Counted from the first letter of the stretch, positions 37,566-49,866 are shown. The stretch: DNA of 64,000 nt from Microbacterium sp. ProA8 (GCF_039905635.1 NZ_CP157000.1:1364001-1428000); one strand, 5' to 3'. Notes: generated by a model not told the origin, from the letters alone. Program-made: numbers and translations.

Positions 37566-39389
37566 TCAGCCGTCGGTGCGCTTGTGCCGGGGCTTGCGCG
37601 CCGGACGGTCGTCGTACGAGCCGCGTGCCGCCGAGTCGCCGTAGCCGCGGCTGCTGGAACCGCGGTCGTCGCGGGGGCGGGACGCCCCATCGGTCCGGCG
37701 CTGCGGGCGCCCGCTGTCGGGACGCAGCTCGATGAGCTGCCCCGAGATGCGGGTGTCGGCCAGCCGGTCGAGAGCTTCACGCGGCAGGTTCGCGGGCAGC
37801 TCGACCAGCGAGAAGTCGGGCATGATCTTGATCGCGCCGAAGTCGTCACGGCGGAGGCCGCCCTCGTTCGCGAGCGCACCCACGATCTGGCGGGGCTCGA
37901 CGCGCTGACGCTTGCCGACGGCGATGCGGTACGTCGCGAAGCCCTCGCGCGGCGGGCGGCGCTCGCCGCGCTCGGGACGGTCGCCGCGGTCGGGGCGCTC
38001 GGTGCGCTCTCGCGGCGCGGGCGCGGCGTCGGGCTCGAGGAGCAGCGGCGTGTCGCCCTGCGCCACCACGGCGAGGGCGGCGGCCACGTCGGCCTCGGGC
38101 ACGTCGTGGTTGCGGACGTAGTGGGCGACGATGTCGCGGAACGCCTCGATGCGCTCGGCCTCGCCGAGGGCCGCGGTGATGCGGTCGTCGAAGCGTGAGA
38201 GACGCGTCACGTTGACCTCGTCGACGCTCGGCAGCGGGATCTCGGTGAGCTGCTGACGGGTGGCGCGCTCGATCATCTTGACCAGGCCGCGCTCGCGCGG
38301 CGTGACGAAGCTGATGGCGTCGCCCGTGCGGCCGGCGCGACCGGTGCGGCCGATGCGGTGGACGTAGGACTCGGCATCCGTCGGGATGTCGTAGTTCACG
38401 ACGTGCGAGACGCGCTCGACGTCGAGGCCGCGGGCGGCGACGTCGGTCGCGACCAGGATGTCGAGCTTGCCCGACTTCAGCTGGTTGACCGTCTTCTCGC
38501 GCTGCGGCTGGGCGATGTCCCCGTTGATGGCGGCGGCGGAGTAGCCGCGGGCGCGGAGCTTCTCGGCGATCTCTTCGGTGACGCTGCGCGTGCGGCCGAA
38601 GACGATCATGCCGTCGAAGTTCTCGACCTCGAGGATGCGCGTGAGGGCGTCCATCTTCTGCTGCCACGCGGTGATGAGGTAGCGCTGCGAGATGTTCGCC
38701 GAGGTCTGGGTCTTGGACTTGACCGTGATCTCTTCGGGGTCGCGAAGGTACTGGGACGCGATGCGTCGGATCTGGGCCGGCATGGTCGCCGAGAAGAGCG
38801 CGACCTGCTTGGTGGCGGGAGTCTCGGCGAGGATGGTCTCGACATCCTCGGCGAAGCCCATCTTGAGCATCTCGTCGGCCTCGTCGAGCACCAGGTACTG
38901 GAGCGCGGAGAGGTCGAGGGTGCCCTTCTCGAGGTGGTCGATGATGCGGCCGGGCGTTCCGACGACGATGTGCACGCCGCGTCGGAGGGCCGACAGCTGC
39001 ACGCCGTAGCCCTGGCCGCCGTAGACGGGGAGGACGTGCACGTCCTTCAGGTGGCCGGCGTACTTCTCGAACGCCTCGCACACCTGCAGCGCGAGCTCGC
39101 GCGTGGGGGCGAGCACGAGGGCCTGCGGGGTCTTCTGCGACAGGTCGAGGCGATCGATGATCGGCAGCGCGAACGCGGCGGTCTTGCCCGTTCCGGTCTG
39201 CGCCATGCCCACCACATCGCGGCCGCCCAGCAGCGTCGGGATGGTCGCCGCCTGGATCGCCGAGGGAGTCTCGTAGCCGATGCCCTTCAGCGCCTTGAGG
39301 ACGGGCTGGCTCAGCCCGAGGTCGGAGAAGGTCATCGCTGCGGGCTCGGTCTGAGCCTCGTCTTCGATCTGGTCGGCGTTCGTGTGCAC
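37566..39389 (-). CDS. deaD: DEAD-box RNA helicase, DeaD/CsdA type
   Basis: A 607-residue ATP-dependent RNA helicase. Motif Q (FSDLGLSQPVLKALKGIGYETPSAIQ, two blocks), Walker A AQTGTGKT, DEAD (VLDEADEM), SAT, and HRIGRTGRAGR are all in place over residues 19-370. A DbpA-type RNA-binding domain follows (about 495-570), then an Arg/Gly-rich basic tail. DeaD proteins unwind structured RNA in ribosome assembly and in the cold. It starts at the GTG at 39389, with TACGCT five bases upstream. It lies 114 bases downstream of the ABC operon and has its own promoter. Confidence 0.95.
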   Translation of the reverse strand: MHTNADQIEDEAQTEPAAMTFSDLGLSQPVLKALKGIGYETPSAIQAATIPTLLGGRDVVGMAQTGTGKTAAFALPIIDRLDLSQKTPQALVLAPTRELALQVCEAFEKYAGHLKDVHVLPVYGGQGYGVQLSALRRGVHIVVGTPGRIIDHLEKGTLDLSALQYLVLDEADEMLKMGFAEDVETILAETPATKQVALFSATMPAQIRRIASQYLRDPEEITVKSKTQTSANISQRYLITAWQQKMDALTRILEVENFDGMIVFGRTRSVTEEIAEKLRARGYSAAAINGDIAQPQREKTVNQLKSGKLDILVATDVAARGLDVERVSHVVNYDIPTDAESYVHRIGRTGRAGRTGDAISFVTPRERGLVKMIERATRQQLTEIPLPSVDEVNVTRLSRFDDRITAALGEAERIEAFRDIVAHYVRNHDVPEADVAAALAVVAQGDTPLLLEPDAAPAPRERTERPDRGDRPERGERRPPREGFATYRIAVGKRQRVEPRQIVGALANEGGLRRDDFGAIKIMPDFSLVELPANLPREALDRLADTRISGQLIELRPDSGRPQRRTDGASRPRDDRGSSSRGYGDSAARGSYDDRPARKPRHKRTDG

Positions 39390-39394
39390 AGTTA

Positions 39395-39400
39395 AGCGTA
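39395..39400 (-). promoter_or_regulatory. -10 hexamer for leaderless deaD
   Basis: TACGCT on the minus strand five bases before the GTG at 39389; no ribosome binding site is seen. Confidence 0.4.
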
Positions 39401-39503
39401 GCGGGACGCGCCTGTGAGGCGACAGGATGCCGCACCATCAGGCGATCTCAGCGGCCTGAGGCCCGGCATCCGCCGTATCGGTGCGAGCGTGGGGCGAACG
39501 CCG

Positions 39504-42383
39504 TCACGTGATCGCGGTGCGGCGGGTGAGGTCGGGGCGCCGCGGCGGCACGAGCCAGTTGACGAGTGCGATCGCCAGCGACAGGCCGACGCAGAACAGC
39601 CCCAGGATCTGCCAGGGGATGTCGCCGAGCAGAAGCGTGCCCCGCGACTGGATCGCGAAGCCGATGGGCGGAAGCACACCGGCGATGGCGCCGGCCATGG
39701 TGCCGAAGCCGGCGATGATGAGGCCCTGCCAGAATCCGATGTTCCGCCGAAGAACCGGCGTACCGCCGACCGCGGAGAGGGTCGCGTCGTCGGGCCGGCG
39801 CTCGAAGCGGGCGAGGCCCAGCGCCACGGCGCTCGCGCCGAGCACGAGGACGCCGACGACCGACAGCAGAGGGACCATCCACGTGGCGTCGCTCGGCGGC
39901 CCGGCCTCGAAGCTGTGCGACAGCATGAAATCGTCACCGCTCGCGAGATCGACCTGCGCCTGCAGGCGATCGCGCTCCTGGGTCGACGGCGGCGCCTCGA
40001 GCGAGGCGATCACGCGCTCGGGAACGGCGGCGAGGCCCAGCCGGGCTGCGGTCGCGGGGGCGATGGCGATCGCGGTCGGCTGCATCGGGGCGTCGACGAC
40101 GATCGCGTCCATCCGCTCCTCCCACGCCGGGTCGGCGATGCGCTGACCGGTCCAGGGGATCCACACGTTGCTGGGCATCCCGTCGACCAGGTCGCCGCCG
40201 GACCACGCCGCGATCGAGATCTCACCGTCCGTGACGAAGCGGCGGTCTGCGACGATCGCCGCGCCGTCGCGGTAAGCGGCACGCTCGCCGGGTGTCAGCG
40301 TGATGCCGAGCACCGTCTCGAGGTCTTCGGGGCGCACCACCGACAGCGGATTGTCGGGATCCTGGCCGTTCGAGGTGAAGCTGTCGTCGATCTCGGGGTC
40401 GAGCAGGTGCTCCGCCGGAAGCAGTGCGATCGCGAGAGTGAGCTCGTCCGGCACCTCCTCGGCCGAGCTGTAGTTCCAGTGGGTGGGCTGCTGTCGCGCG
40501 ATGACGGCGGTCCCGGTGGCTCCCGCGCCCTCCGCCACGTCGAGCGCGGCGGCCGCACCGGTCTGGGCAGCATCCGGGTCGACCACCCCCATCGTGCTGC
40601 CGGCACCCGGCCAGATGCTGATCGAGAGACTCCCGAGCGGGGCCGCGTAGTACCAGGTGCGGGCGTTCTGAGCCGTCTGCATCGAAGACTGCCCGACCGC
40701 GAACACCCCGATGAAGACCGTCGCCGCGATCGCCGCGAAAGCCGGCACCGTGCGACCCGCGTTGGCCGCGGCATCCCGGGACGCGATCCTGGCCGCGAGT
40801 CCGACGCGCGAGAGGAGGCGTGACGTCGTCCACAGGAGCCAGCCGCCCGACATGAGGATGCCCACCTGGGTGAGGATCGGACCGACGACGATGCCGAGGG
40901 CGGGGATGTATCGCAGCGGGGAGTCGCCGGTGAGGTCGGAGACGTTCACAGCTGCGACGACGAAGGCGCACGCGATCGTCGTCACGATGCCGACGAGCAG
41001 CACGATGGATCCCCACACCGGCCGCGCCACTCCCGGCTTCTGCGGGCGGCGGGCGCCTCGCAGCGCGCGGAGCGGGTCGGTGCGTGCGACCGTGCGCGAC
41101 GGAACCAGGGCGGACGCCGTGCCGACCACCACCGCGAAGACGAAGATCGCAGCGAGGCCCGGCCAGGGCACGTGGAAACCCCAGTACTGCGTGGCGCTGC
41201 CGTCGGCCGTGACGGCGACGACCAGCGCGGCCACTCCGACGCCGAGGATCAGTCCCGTCACGCCCCCGAGGGCGCCGAGGGTCGTGCCCTGGAGGAGGAC
41301 GATCCGCGACAGGTCGCCGCGATTCGCCCCGACGCTGGCTGCCACGGCGAGCGACCGCTGCTGACGGCGCGCCGCGACCGCGAAGGCGGCGCCGGCCAGC
41401 ATGACGACCACGTACGCGGCGAACAGGCCGCCGGCCGCCACGACGAGGACGGTGGGCCAGACGCTCGCCCACTGGTCGAGCACCGAGCCACGCACCTCTT
41501 TGCGCAGGGCGGTCGGCGGATCGAGCACGACGGCACGCGAGTAGGCCACGACGCCCTCTTCGTTGAGCGCCTGCACGTCCTCCCACGACAGGGCGGGCTC
41601 GGGCAGATACCACCTTCGCTCGCCGCCGATCACGCCGCGCAGTTCGGCGGTGCCCGGCAGGAACACCCCGCTGGCGGAGTCGGGCAGGGTCGCGGCATCC
41701 AGCGTTCCGACGATCTCGAAGGTCCCGCCGCCTTCGGCGAGCGTCAGGTCTCCGCCGATCAGGACGCCCAGCCGCTCGAGGGTCGCGGGGGTCACCATCG
41801 CCTCGGTGGCGCGGGTGGGACGCTCGCCGTCGACGAGGTCGAAGGCGCCGGAGAATCGAGGATCCCAGGCGTCGCCGGTCCACGCGGCGACGAGGCCCAG
41901 GCCGTCGCGCGTCTCGACGCGAGCCGTGGCGCTCGTCAGCAGGATCGTCTCGGTGCCCGGCGGCAGCGCGCCGATCGGGTCGTCGGGGATCGTGCCGTCG
42001 GGCACCTCCCAGCTGTCGTCCGCGCCCGCCGGATATCCGGTCCACTGCGGCTGGGTGGGAGCCTGCCAGAACCCCTCGCCCGGGACGCCCGCCGGGGTGA
42101 TCCAGGCCTGCATCGCACCCAGTTCGGCCCGCACCCGGTCTTCCGGTGTGCCGAGGGTGCTCGCCGCGAAGACGCCGTAGGCGGTCATCGCCGCGATGGG
42201 AAGCGCCACGAGTATCACGACGAGCAGGCTCGAAAGCTTCGTGCGGACCACCTGCCGGCGGGCGAGCCGGATCGCCACGCGCCACCGGCCGGCGGCGGAG
42301 CCGAGGGTCGCGGTGACCGGCCGTGCCGGCGCGCCGCTCACCTTCGGCGCCTCGAGCACCGCGGTCACCGGGCCGTCCGTCAC
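39504..42383 (-). CDS. FtsX-like ABC transporter permease, large double-domain form
   Basis: A 959-residue permease with an N-terminal helix (about 45-70), a large extracytoplasmic domain, a cluster of helices near 310-500 and a second FtsX domain at the C-terminus (about 840-950). This two-domain layout is typical of actinobacterial mechanotransmission-type transporters that move peptides or lipids out of the membrane, often tied to antibiotic or envelope stress. Its ATG overlaps the stop of the ATPase gene, the last junction of a six-gene operon. Substrate unknown. Confidence 0.9.
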   Translation of the reverse strand: MTDGPVTAVLEAPKVSGAPARPVTATLGSAAGRWRVAIRLARRQVVRTKLSSLLVVILVALPIAAMTAYGVFAASTLGTPEDRVRAELGAMQAWITPAGVPGEGFWQAPTQPQWTGYPAGADDSWEVPDGTIPDDPIGALPPGTETILLTSATARVETRDGLGLVAAWTGDAWDPRFSGAFDLVDGERPTRATEAMVTPATLERLGVLIGGDLTLAEGGGTFEIVGTLDAATLPDSASGVFLPGTAELRGVIGGERRWYLPEPALSWEDVQALNEEGVVAYSRAVVLDPPTALRKEVRGSVLDQWASVWPTVLVVAAGGLFAAYVVVMLAGAAFAVAARRQQRSLAVAASVGANRGDLSRIVLLQGTTLGALGGVTGLILGVGVAALVVAVTADGSATQYWGFHVPWPGLAAIFVFAVVVGTASALVPSRTVARTDPLRALRGARRPQKPGVARPVWGSIVLLVGIVTTIACAFVVAAVNVSDLTGDSPLRYIPALGIVVGPILTQVGILMSGGWLLWTTSRLLSRVGLAARIASRDAAANAGRTVPAFAAIAATVFIGVFAVGQSSMQTAQNARTWYYAAPLGSLSISIWPGAGSTMGVVDPDAAQTGAAAALDVAEGAGATGTAVIARQQPTHWNYSSAEEVPDELTLAIALLPAEHLLDPEIDDSFTSNGQDPDNPLSVVRPEDLETVLGITLTPGERAAYRDGAAIVADRRFVTDGEISIAAWSGGDLVDGMPSNVWIPWTGQRIADPAWEERMDAIVVDAPMQPTAIAIAPATAARLGLAAVPERVIASLEAPPSTQERDRLQAQVDLASGDDFMLSHSFEAGPPSDATWMVPLLSVVGVLVLGASAVALGLARFERRPDDATLSAVGGTPVLRRNIGFWQGLIIAGFGTMAGAIAGVLPPIGFAIQSRGTLLLGDIPWQILGLFCVGLSLAIALVNWLVPPRRPDLTRRTAIT

Positions 42384-43135
42384 CGCACGCCCGACAGCAG
42401 CGTCTCGGCGCCCTGACGGCGCGACTCGTCGATGATCCGCCCGTCTCGGAGGAACACGATGCGGTCCGCGAAGGCGGCATGGCGGGCTTCGTGGGTGACC
42501 AGGATGCCGGCCGCTCCGGCATCCACTCGCGCACGCAGCACCTTCAGCACCATCTCGCCCGTGACCGAGTCGAGTGCGCCGGTCGGTTCGTCGGCGAGGA
42601 TCAGCCGCCGCCCGCCGACGACGGCGCGCGCGATCGCGACGCGCTGCTGCTGACCGCCCGACAGGTCGTCGGGGTACGCGTCCGCCTTGGCTTCGAGCCC
42701 CACCGAGGCCAGCGCATCGCGGCCCGCGCGGCGGGCGACCCGCAGGCGGAAGCCGTCGAGCTCGAGGGGGAGCGTCACGTTCTCCAGCGCCGTGAGCGTC
42801 GGGATGAGGTTGAAGTCCTGGAAGACGAAGCCCAGCGACCGCCGCCGCAGCCGGGCGAGCTCCCCTGGCGACTGCTCGCTGAGATAGGCGCCCTCGATCA
42901 CGACCTCGCCCGTCGTCGGGATCGCCAGCCCGCCGGCGATCGTGAGCAGGGTCGACTTGCCGGACCCGGAGGGCCCCATCACGGCGACGAGCTCGCCCGG
43001 CTGCACCTCGAAGTCAACGCCCGACAGTGCCGAGACCGCGGTCGCGCCGGTGCCGTACTGCTGCGTCACGCCGATCAGGCGCAGCACCGGATCCTGTGCC
43101 TCGACGGGCTCCTCAACCGGTCGGAGGGCGGTCAT
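42380..43135 (-). CDS. ABC transporter ATP-binding protein (LolD/MacB type)
   Basis: A 251-residue ATPase. Walker A GPSGSGKST, Q-loop VFQDFNLIPTLTALENV, signature LSGGQQQRVAIARA, Walker B LILADEPTGALD and the switch histidine in LVTHEARH are intact. It pairs with the FtsX-like permease that overlaps it by four bases. The true start is the ATG at 43135, which overlaps the PadR stop; the long open frame to 44359 is a shadow. Confidence 0.95.
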   Translation of the reverse strand: MTALRPVEEPVEAQDPVLRLIGVTQQYGTGATAVSALSGVDFEVQPGELVAVMGPSGSGKSTLLTIAGGLAIPTTGEVVIEGAYLSEQSPGELARLRRRSLGFVFQDFNLIPTLTALENVTLPLELDGFRLRVARRAGRDALASVGLEAKADAYPDDLSGGQQQRVAIARAVVGGRRLILADEPTGALDSVTGEMVLKVLRARVDAGAAGILVTHEARHAAFADRIVFLRDGRIIDESRRQGAETLLSGVR

Positions 43136-43779
43136 CGCCCCGCGCCCGTGGCCGTCGGGGTGTCGTCGCGCTTCGCTCGCCCGACGACGGCGGGCTCCTT
43201 GACGGGGCGTCCGCGCTTGGGCTTGTCGGTCGACAGCTCCAGCGCCATGGCGTGATCGGGATGCAGCGCCAGGCGCTGCTCGGAGTGATCCAGCCAGCGC
43301 ACCTCGGCCTCGGCGGCGAAGATCATCGAGTCGACGACGAGCGACCAGGCGAGTTCCTCCGGGCCGTCCGGATTGGCGCCGGCGTACTTCGCGCGGTTGA
43401 GCTCCTGCAGCTGCGCGAGCGACGCCCGGCGCTGCGTCTGGACGATGTCCGCCACGTCGACCCCCGGCAGCGTCGCCGCAACGGCGAGCTTGATCGCCAG
43501 CTCGTCGCGCGTGCCGTGCCCGCGCTGGACCGGCGAGGCCAGCCACGACCGCACCTCGTCGGCCCCGGCATCCGTGATCTCCCAGTAGACGTGACCGTGC
43601 TCGTCGATGTCGCCCTTCTCGACGAGGCCGTCGCGTTCGAGGCGGTCGAGCGTGTTGTAGATCTGCCCGACGTTGAGCGGCCACGTCGAGCCGGTGCGGC
43701 GGTCGAACTCCGCGCGCAGCTGATAGCCGTAGCACGGCCCCTGATCCAGGATGGCGAGCAGACTCTGACGAACGGACAT
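43132..43779 (-). CDS. PadR-family regulator with C-terminal AT-hook
   Basis: A 215-residue protein. Residues about 1-85 are the PadR winged helix (YGYQLRAEFDRRTGSTWPLNVGQIYNTLDRLERDGLV as several blocks), residues 90-175 the helical dimer domain. Unusually the C-terminal tail carries KPKRGRPVK (186-194), a textbook AT-hook core, followed by a disordered end. PadR proteins often repress adjacent transporters and release DNA on binding a drug-like ligand. Its gene lies inside the ABC operon (36 bases after the MacB-like permease, four-base overlap with the next ATPase), so it probably regulates the operon, perhaps through the palindromes at 46813-46857. Confidence 0.9.
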   Translation of the reverse strand: MSVRQSLLAILDQGPCYGYQLRAEFDRRTGSTWPLNVGQIYNTLDRLERDGLVEKGDIDEHGHVYWEITDAGADEVRSWLASPVQRGHGTRDELAIKLAVAATLPGVDVADIVQTQRRASLAQLQELNRAKYAGANPDGPEELAWSLVVDSMIFAAEAEVRWLDHSEQRLALHPDHAMALELSTDKPKRGRPVKEPAVVGRAKRDDTPTATGAGR

Positions 43780-43815
43780 GGGGTTCTCCTTCGGGATGGA
43801 GCGTCGGCGCCTCCG

Positions 43816-45024
43816 CTAGAAGCGCAGCGCGTCGATCACGTTCGAGCGGACGGCGACGAGGGCGGGGATGAAGCCGGCGAGGGCGCCGATCGCGACGGCG
43901 GCGACGAGGCCGATGACGGCGGCGCGCATCGGGAACGGAGGGATGTCCTGCATGCCCTGGAACATGTCGAGGACGAACGGGGCCTTCAGGATCGCGACCG
44001 CGATCGCGATGCCCACGATGCCTGCGACCGCGGTCGCCACGACGGACTCGAGCATGACCGACGAGAAGATGCGGCTTCCGGTCGCCCCGAAGCTGCGCCG
44101 CACGCCGATCTCGCGGATGCGCTGGCGCATGGCGACGAGCTGGATGTTGACGAGCCCGAGCCCGCCGAGCAGAAGCACGAGCCCCGCGATCCCGCCGGTG
44201 ACCAGCTCGAACGTCTGGGCGTACTGGGCCTGATCCGGTCGAGATGCCCAGTCGGTGCGGCTCACCATGACGTCGACGCCGTCGAGACCCGCGCGGAGAT
44301 CGGCCGCCAGTGCCGGGCCGATCTCCGCCGCCATGTCCTCGGGCACCCACGCCTCCCACATGACCCCCATGTCGGGGGGAAGGATGCCACGGCGCGCGGT
44401 GTAGTCGCCGTACAGCATCGTCACGTGCTTGTCCTCGTCGCCGACGTACTCCCGCGGCGTCACGCCGACCACGGTGTACGACCCGCCGACGTCACCCTGG
44501 ATCTGCAGCGCGAAGCCCGTGGCGAGCGAGGGCCTGCCGTACACGTCCCACAGTGACTCGGTGATGACGACCGGGGGAGAGGCGAGGTCGGTGTCGGCCT
44601 CGGTGAACCAGCGCCCCTCGAGGAGCGGCGTGCGGTGGATCACCGGATAGGCCGGGTCGACGAGGCGCGTCGACACCTGTCGCACCTGCTCCGGAGTCTG
44701 CAGCGGCAGCATGACGGGGTCGACGATCCGAGTGAAATGCGAGAACTCGTACCGCTCGGCCACACGATCGACGTGGGCCCCGAACTCCTCCCAGTCCATC
44801 GGCGCGCCGTCGGTGCTGTTCGCCATGAACTGGATGGTCGCGGGACGACCGCCGAACCGGTCGGACTGCTCCGTCATCTGCTGCTGCTGGTACTCGCTGA
44901 GCGCGACGACCGCGGTGATCGCCCCGACCGAAACCGCGATGCCGATGAGGCTCAGCAGCACGCGCAGCTTGTGATGGCGGATCTCGGACCACGCCTCGCC
45001 CAGGGCGCCGACCAGGCCGCTCAC
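43816..45024 (-). CDS. MacB-like ABC transporter permease
   Basis: A 402-residue permease with the MacB layout: first helix near 20-42, a large extracytoplasmic domain (about 45-275), then three helices (about 275-395), ending in the family's PALVAVRSNVIDALRF segment. It pairs with the ATPase whose stop overlaps its start and the HlyD-type adaptor upstream. In Gram-positive bacteria such tripartite-like sets export peptides or antibiotics without an outer membrane factor. Confidence 0.93.
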   Translation of the reverse strand: MSGLVGALGEAWSEIRHHKLRVLLSLIGIAVSVGAITAVVALSEYQQQQMTEQSDRFGGRPATIQFMANSTDGAPMDWEEFGAHVDRVAERYEFSHFTRIVDPVMLPLQTPEQVRQVSTRLVDPAYPVIHRTPLLEGRWFTEADTDLASPPVVITESLWDVYGRPSLATGFALQIQGDVGGSYTVVGVTPREYVGDEDKHVTMLYGDYTARRGILPPDMGVMWEAWVPEDMAAEIGPALAADLRAGLDGVDVMVSRTDWASRPDQAQYAQTFELVTGGIAGLVLLLGGLGLVNIQLVAMRQRIREIGVRRSFGATGSRIFSSVMLESVVATAVAGIVGIAIAVAILKAPFVLDMFQGMQDIPPFPMRAAVIGLVAAVAIGALAGFIPALVAVRSNVIDALRF

Positions 45025-45875
45025 GAGGCCACCTCGAGCGGGTGTGCCGTGAGTCCGGGGTCGGGCTCTGCGCCGTCGGGGCCGGGCTCGGCGCCGTCGG
45101 GCTGGGGCTCGGCGCCCGGCCGCTCCTCGACGCTCGCGGAGAGCCCCGACGCGTCCGCTGCGGCGGCGTTGGCGGGCAGGTCGAGCGCGAAGGCGGTGAG
45201 CACGCCGGCGTCCAGGCGGTAGTGGCGACGGGCGCGGGCGGCGACGTTCAGGTCGTGGGTGATGGTGACCAGCGCGGCGTCGACCTCGGAGGCGATCTCA
45301 TCGAGGAGGGACATCACGGATGCCCCGGTCTCGACGTCGAGCGCACCGGTGGGCTCGTCCGCCAGGATGAGCGCCGGCCGGCGCACCAGTGCCCGTGCGA
45401 TCGCGACGCGCTGCTGCTCGCCGCCGGAGAGCTGCTCCGGGGTGGATTCGATGCGGTGGCCGAGGCCGACGCGCTCGAGCATGCGGGTCGCGGCCGTGCG
45501 GCGCGTCCAGAAGTCGCGACCGCGGGCGTACCCGAGCGGCATCATCACGTTCTCGAGCGCGGTGCGGCCGGCGAGCAGGTTGAACTGCTGGAAGACGAAG
45601 CCGACGTTGCGTCCGCGCAGCCGGTCGAGCCGGGCCTTGCGCATGCGCCGCACCGGCTCGCCGCGGAACGCGACGCTGCCCTCCGAGGGCGCGTCGAGCA
45701 TGCCCATCAGGTTGAGGAGGGTGGACTTGCCCGAGCCGCTGCGTCCGACGATGGCCACGTGATCTCCCGCCGCGATCTCGAGGTCGATGTCGCGGAGGAT
45801 GTCGAGGCGCGAGTCGTCGGGCAGGATGACGTGCTTGGCGACCCCCTCGAGCCGGACGAGGCTCACCAGTTCCAT
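45021..45875 (-). CDS. MacB-like ABC transporter ATP-binding protein
   Basis: A 284-residue ATPase: Walker A GRSGSGKST, Q-loop VFQQFNLLAGRTALENV, signature LSGGEQQRVAIARAL, Walker B LILADEPTGALDVET and TITHDL. A Pro/Gly/Glu-rich C-terminal tail of about 50 residues with a repeated PDGAEP motif is not part of the fold. It overlaps the adaptor gene by 13 bases upstream and the permease by four downstream. Confidence 0.94.
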   Translation of the reverse strand: MELVSLVRLEGVAKHVILPDDSRLDILRDIDLEIAAGDHVAIVGRSGSGKSTLLNLMGMLDAPSEGSVAFRGEPVRRMRKARLDRLRGRNVGFVFQQFNLLAGRTALENVMMPLGYARGRDFWTRRTAATRMLERVGLGHRIESTPEQLSGGEQQRVAIARALVRRPALILADEPTGALDVETGASVMSLLDEIASEVDAALVTITHDLNVAARARRHYRLDAGVLTAFALDLPANAAAADASGLSASVEERPGAEPQPDGAEPGPDGAEPDPGLTAHPLEVAS

Positions 45876-46792
45876 CCCTGCGGCTCGCAGTACTCGCCGC
45901 CCATGCCGTCGTCATAGCAGACCGGTTCGTCGTCGGCGGCGATCCCGGGCACGTATTGGCGTACCTGCTCGCCCTCCTGCAGGCCGCTCGTGACCTCGAC
46001 GATGGTGCCGTCGTTCACGCCGAGCGCGACATCCCGCTCCTCCAGCTCACCCTCGCCGGCGTCGACCCACACGACTCCGGTGCCGTCGCCGCCCTTCACC
46101 GCGGTCGTCGGGACGACCAGCACGTCCGACACCGTGCCGAGGTCGATGTCGAGCTGCGTCTGGAGCCCCGCGAACACGGTCTGATCGGCGGGCACCGCGC
46201 ACGTCACGGTGGTGGTGCCGTCCTCGGCGACCTCGACCCTCAGCCCCGTGCAGGTGAACGGCGCGGGCCCGCCCTGGATCGTCACCGACCCCTCGGCAGG
46301 CGCTCCCTGCAGGCGGTACAGCTGCACCGGCTCGACCGTGGCCTGCACGTGGTAGCGCGCCGGCGTGAGCTTCGCCAGCTCACCCCCGATCGACGCGGGC
46401 TGGCCCTTGACGACGGCGAGCTCGCTCACGTCTCCCGCCTCGGCCGCGACGACGTCGACGTTCTTCACGGGGTCGGCCTGCTTGATGGTGAACAGCTTCT
46501 GCCCGGCCGCGACCGCCTGGCCGTTGGCGACGTGCACGGCGGTGACCGTTCCGTCGATCTCGGAGCGGACCGGGTAGGCGGCATCCCTGGCGATCGTCCC
46601 CGGCAGGGTCAGCGCGTTGGCGACCTCGGCGCGCTCCACGGCCACCACCGGATCGGCGATCTGCGCCGAGGGCGTGACGGCGGCGGCCGGTGCGGCATCC
46701 GGGAAGAACGCGATCTTCACGAGGGCGGCAGCTGCCGCCCCGAGGATGACCACCATCAGGATCGGGAAGATCCATCGCCGCCAGACAACCAT
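45863..46792 (-). CDS. HlyD/RND-type membrane-fusion adaptor
   Basis: A 309-residue protein with one N-terminal transmembrane helix (about 6-29), then a biotinyl-lipoyl-like pair of half motifs (GTIARDAAYPVRSEIDGTVTAVHV as blocks) and beta-barrel domains ending in the PTTAVKGGDGTGVVWV region. There is no long coiled-coil hairpin, as expected with no outer membrane. The C-terminus ends with two cysteines (VCYDDGMGGEYC), which could form a disulfide outside the cell. It is the first gene of the operon, with GAAAGG before its ATG. Confidence 0.9.
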   Translation of the reverse strand: MVVWRRWIFPILMVVILGAAAAALVKIAFFPDAAPAAAVTPSAQIADPVVAVERAEVANALTLPGTIARDAAYPVRSEIDGTVTAVHVANGQAVAAGQKLFTIKQADPVKNVDVVAAEAGDVSELAVVKGQPASIGGELAKLTPARYHVQATVEPVQLYRLQGAPAEGSVTIQGGPAPFTCTGLRVEVAEDGTTTVTCAVPADQTVFAGLQTQLDIDLGTVSDVLVVPTTAVKGGDGTGVVWVDAGEGELEERDVALGVNDGTIVEVTSGLQEGEQVRQYVPGIAADDEPVCYDDGMGGEYCEPQGWNW

Positions 46793-46812
46793 GTCGTACC
46801 TTTCGGTCAGGG

Positions 46813-46857
46813 CATACCCAGTATGTAGTCACCGAGTATATGCATACCCGGAATGCA
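46813..46857 (-). promoter_or_regulatory. palindromic operator/promoter region of the ABC operon
   Basis: Three short dyads lie here: CATAC-CCA-GTATG (46813-46825), GTAT-N4-ATAC (46836-46847) and TGCAT-N7-ATGCA (46841-46857). On the minus strand the word GGGTATGC occurs twice and a TATACT -10-like hexamer lies at 46835-46840. It is markedly A+T-richer than its surroundings. The most likely reading is the operon promoter with overlapping PadR sites; the binder is inferred. Confidence 0.55.
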
Positions 46858-47025
46858 ATGACATCGCGGGATTCCCGGCGCGTCGCGCGGCGGAGGACGA
46901 GTCCACACCCAGCGCACACCAAGGTCACGGGTGGATAACATAGGCAGGTATGCCTGGGGCCATGCGCCCGGGCAGCATCGGCGGCGTCGCAGCCGCACCC
47001 CGAAGCCTGAAGATGGAGACACTCC

Positions 47026-49860
<2,835 letters not shown>

Positions 49861-49866
49861 CGGCGT

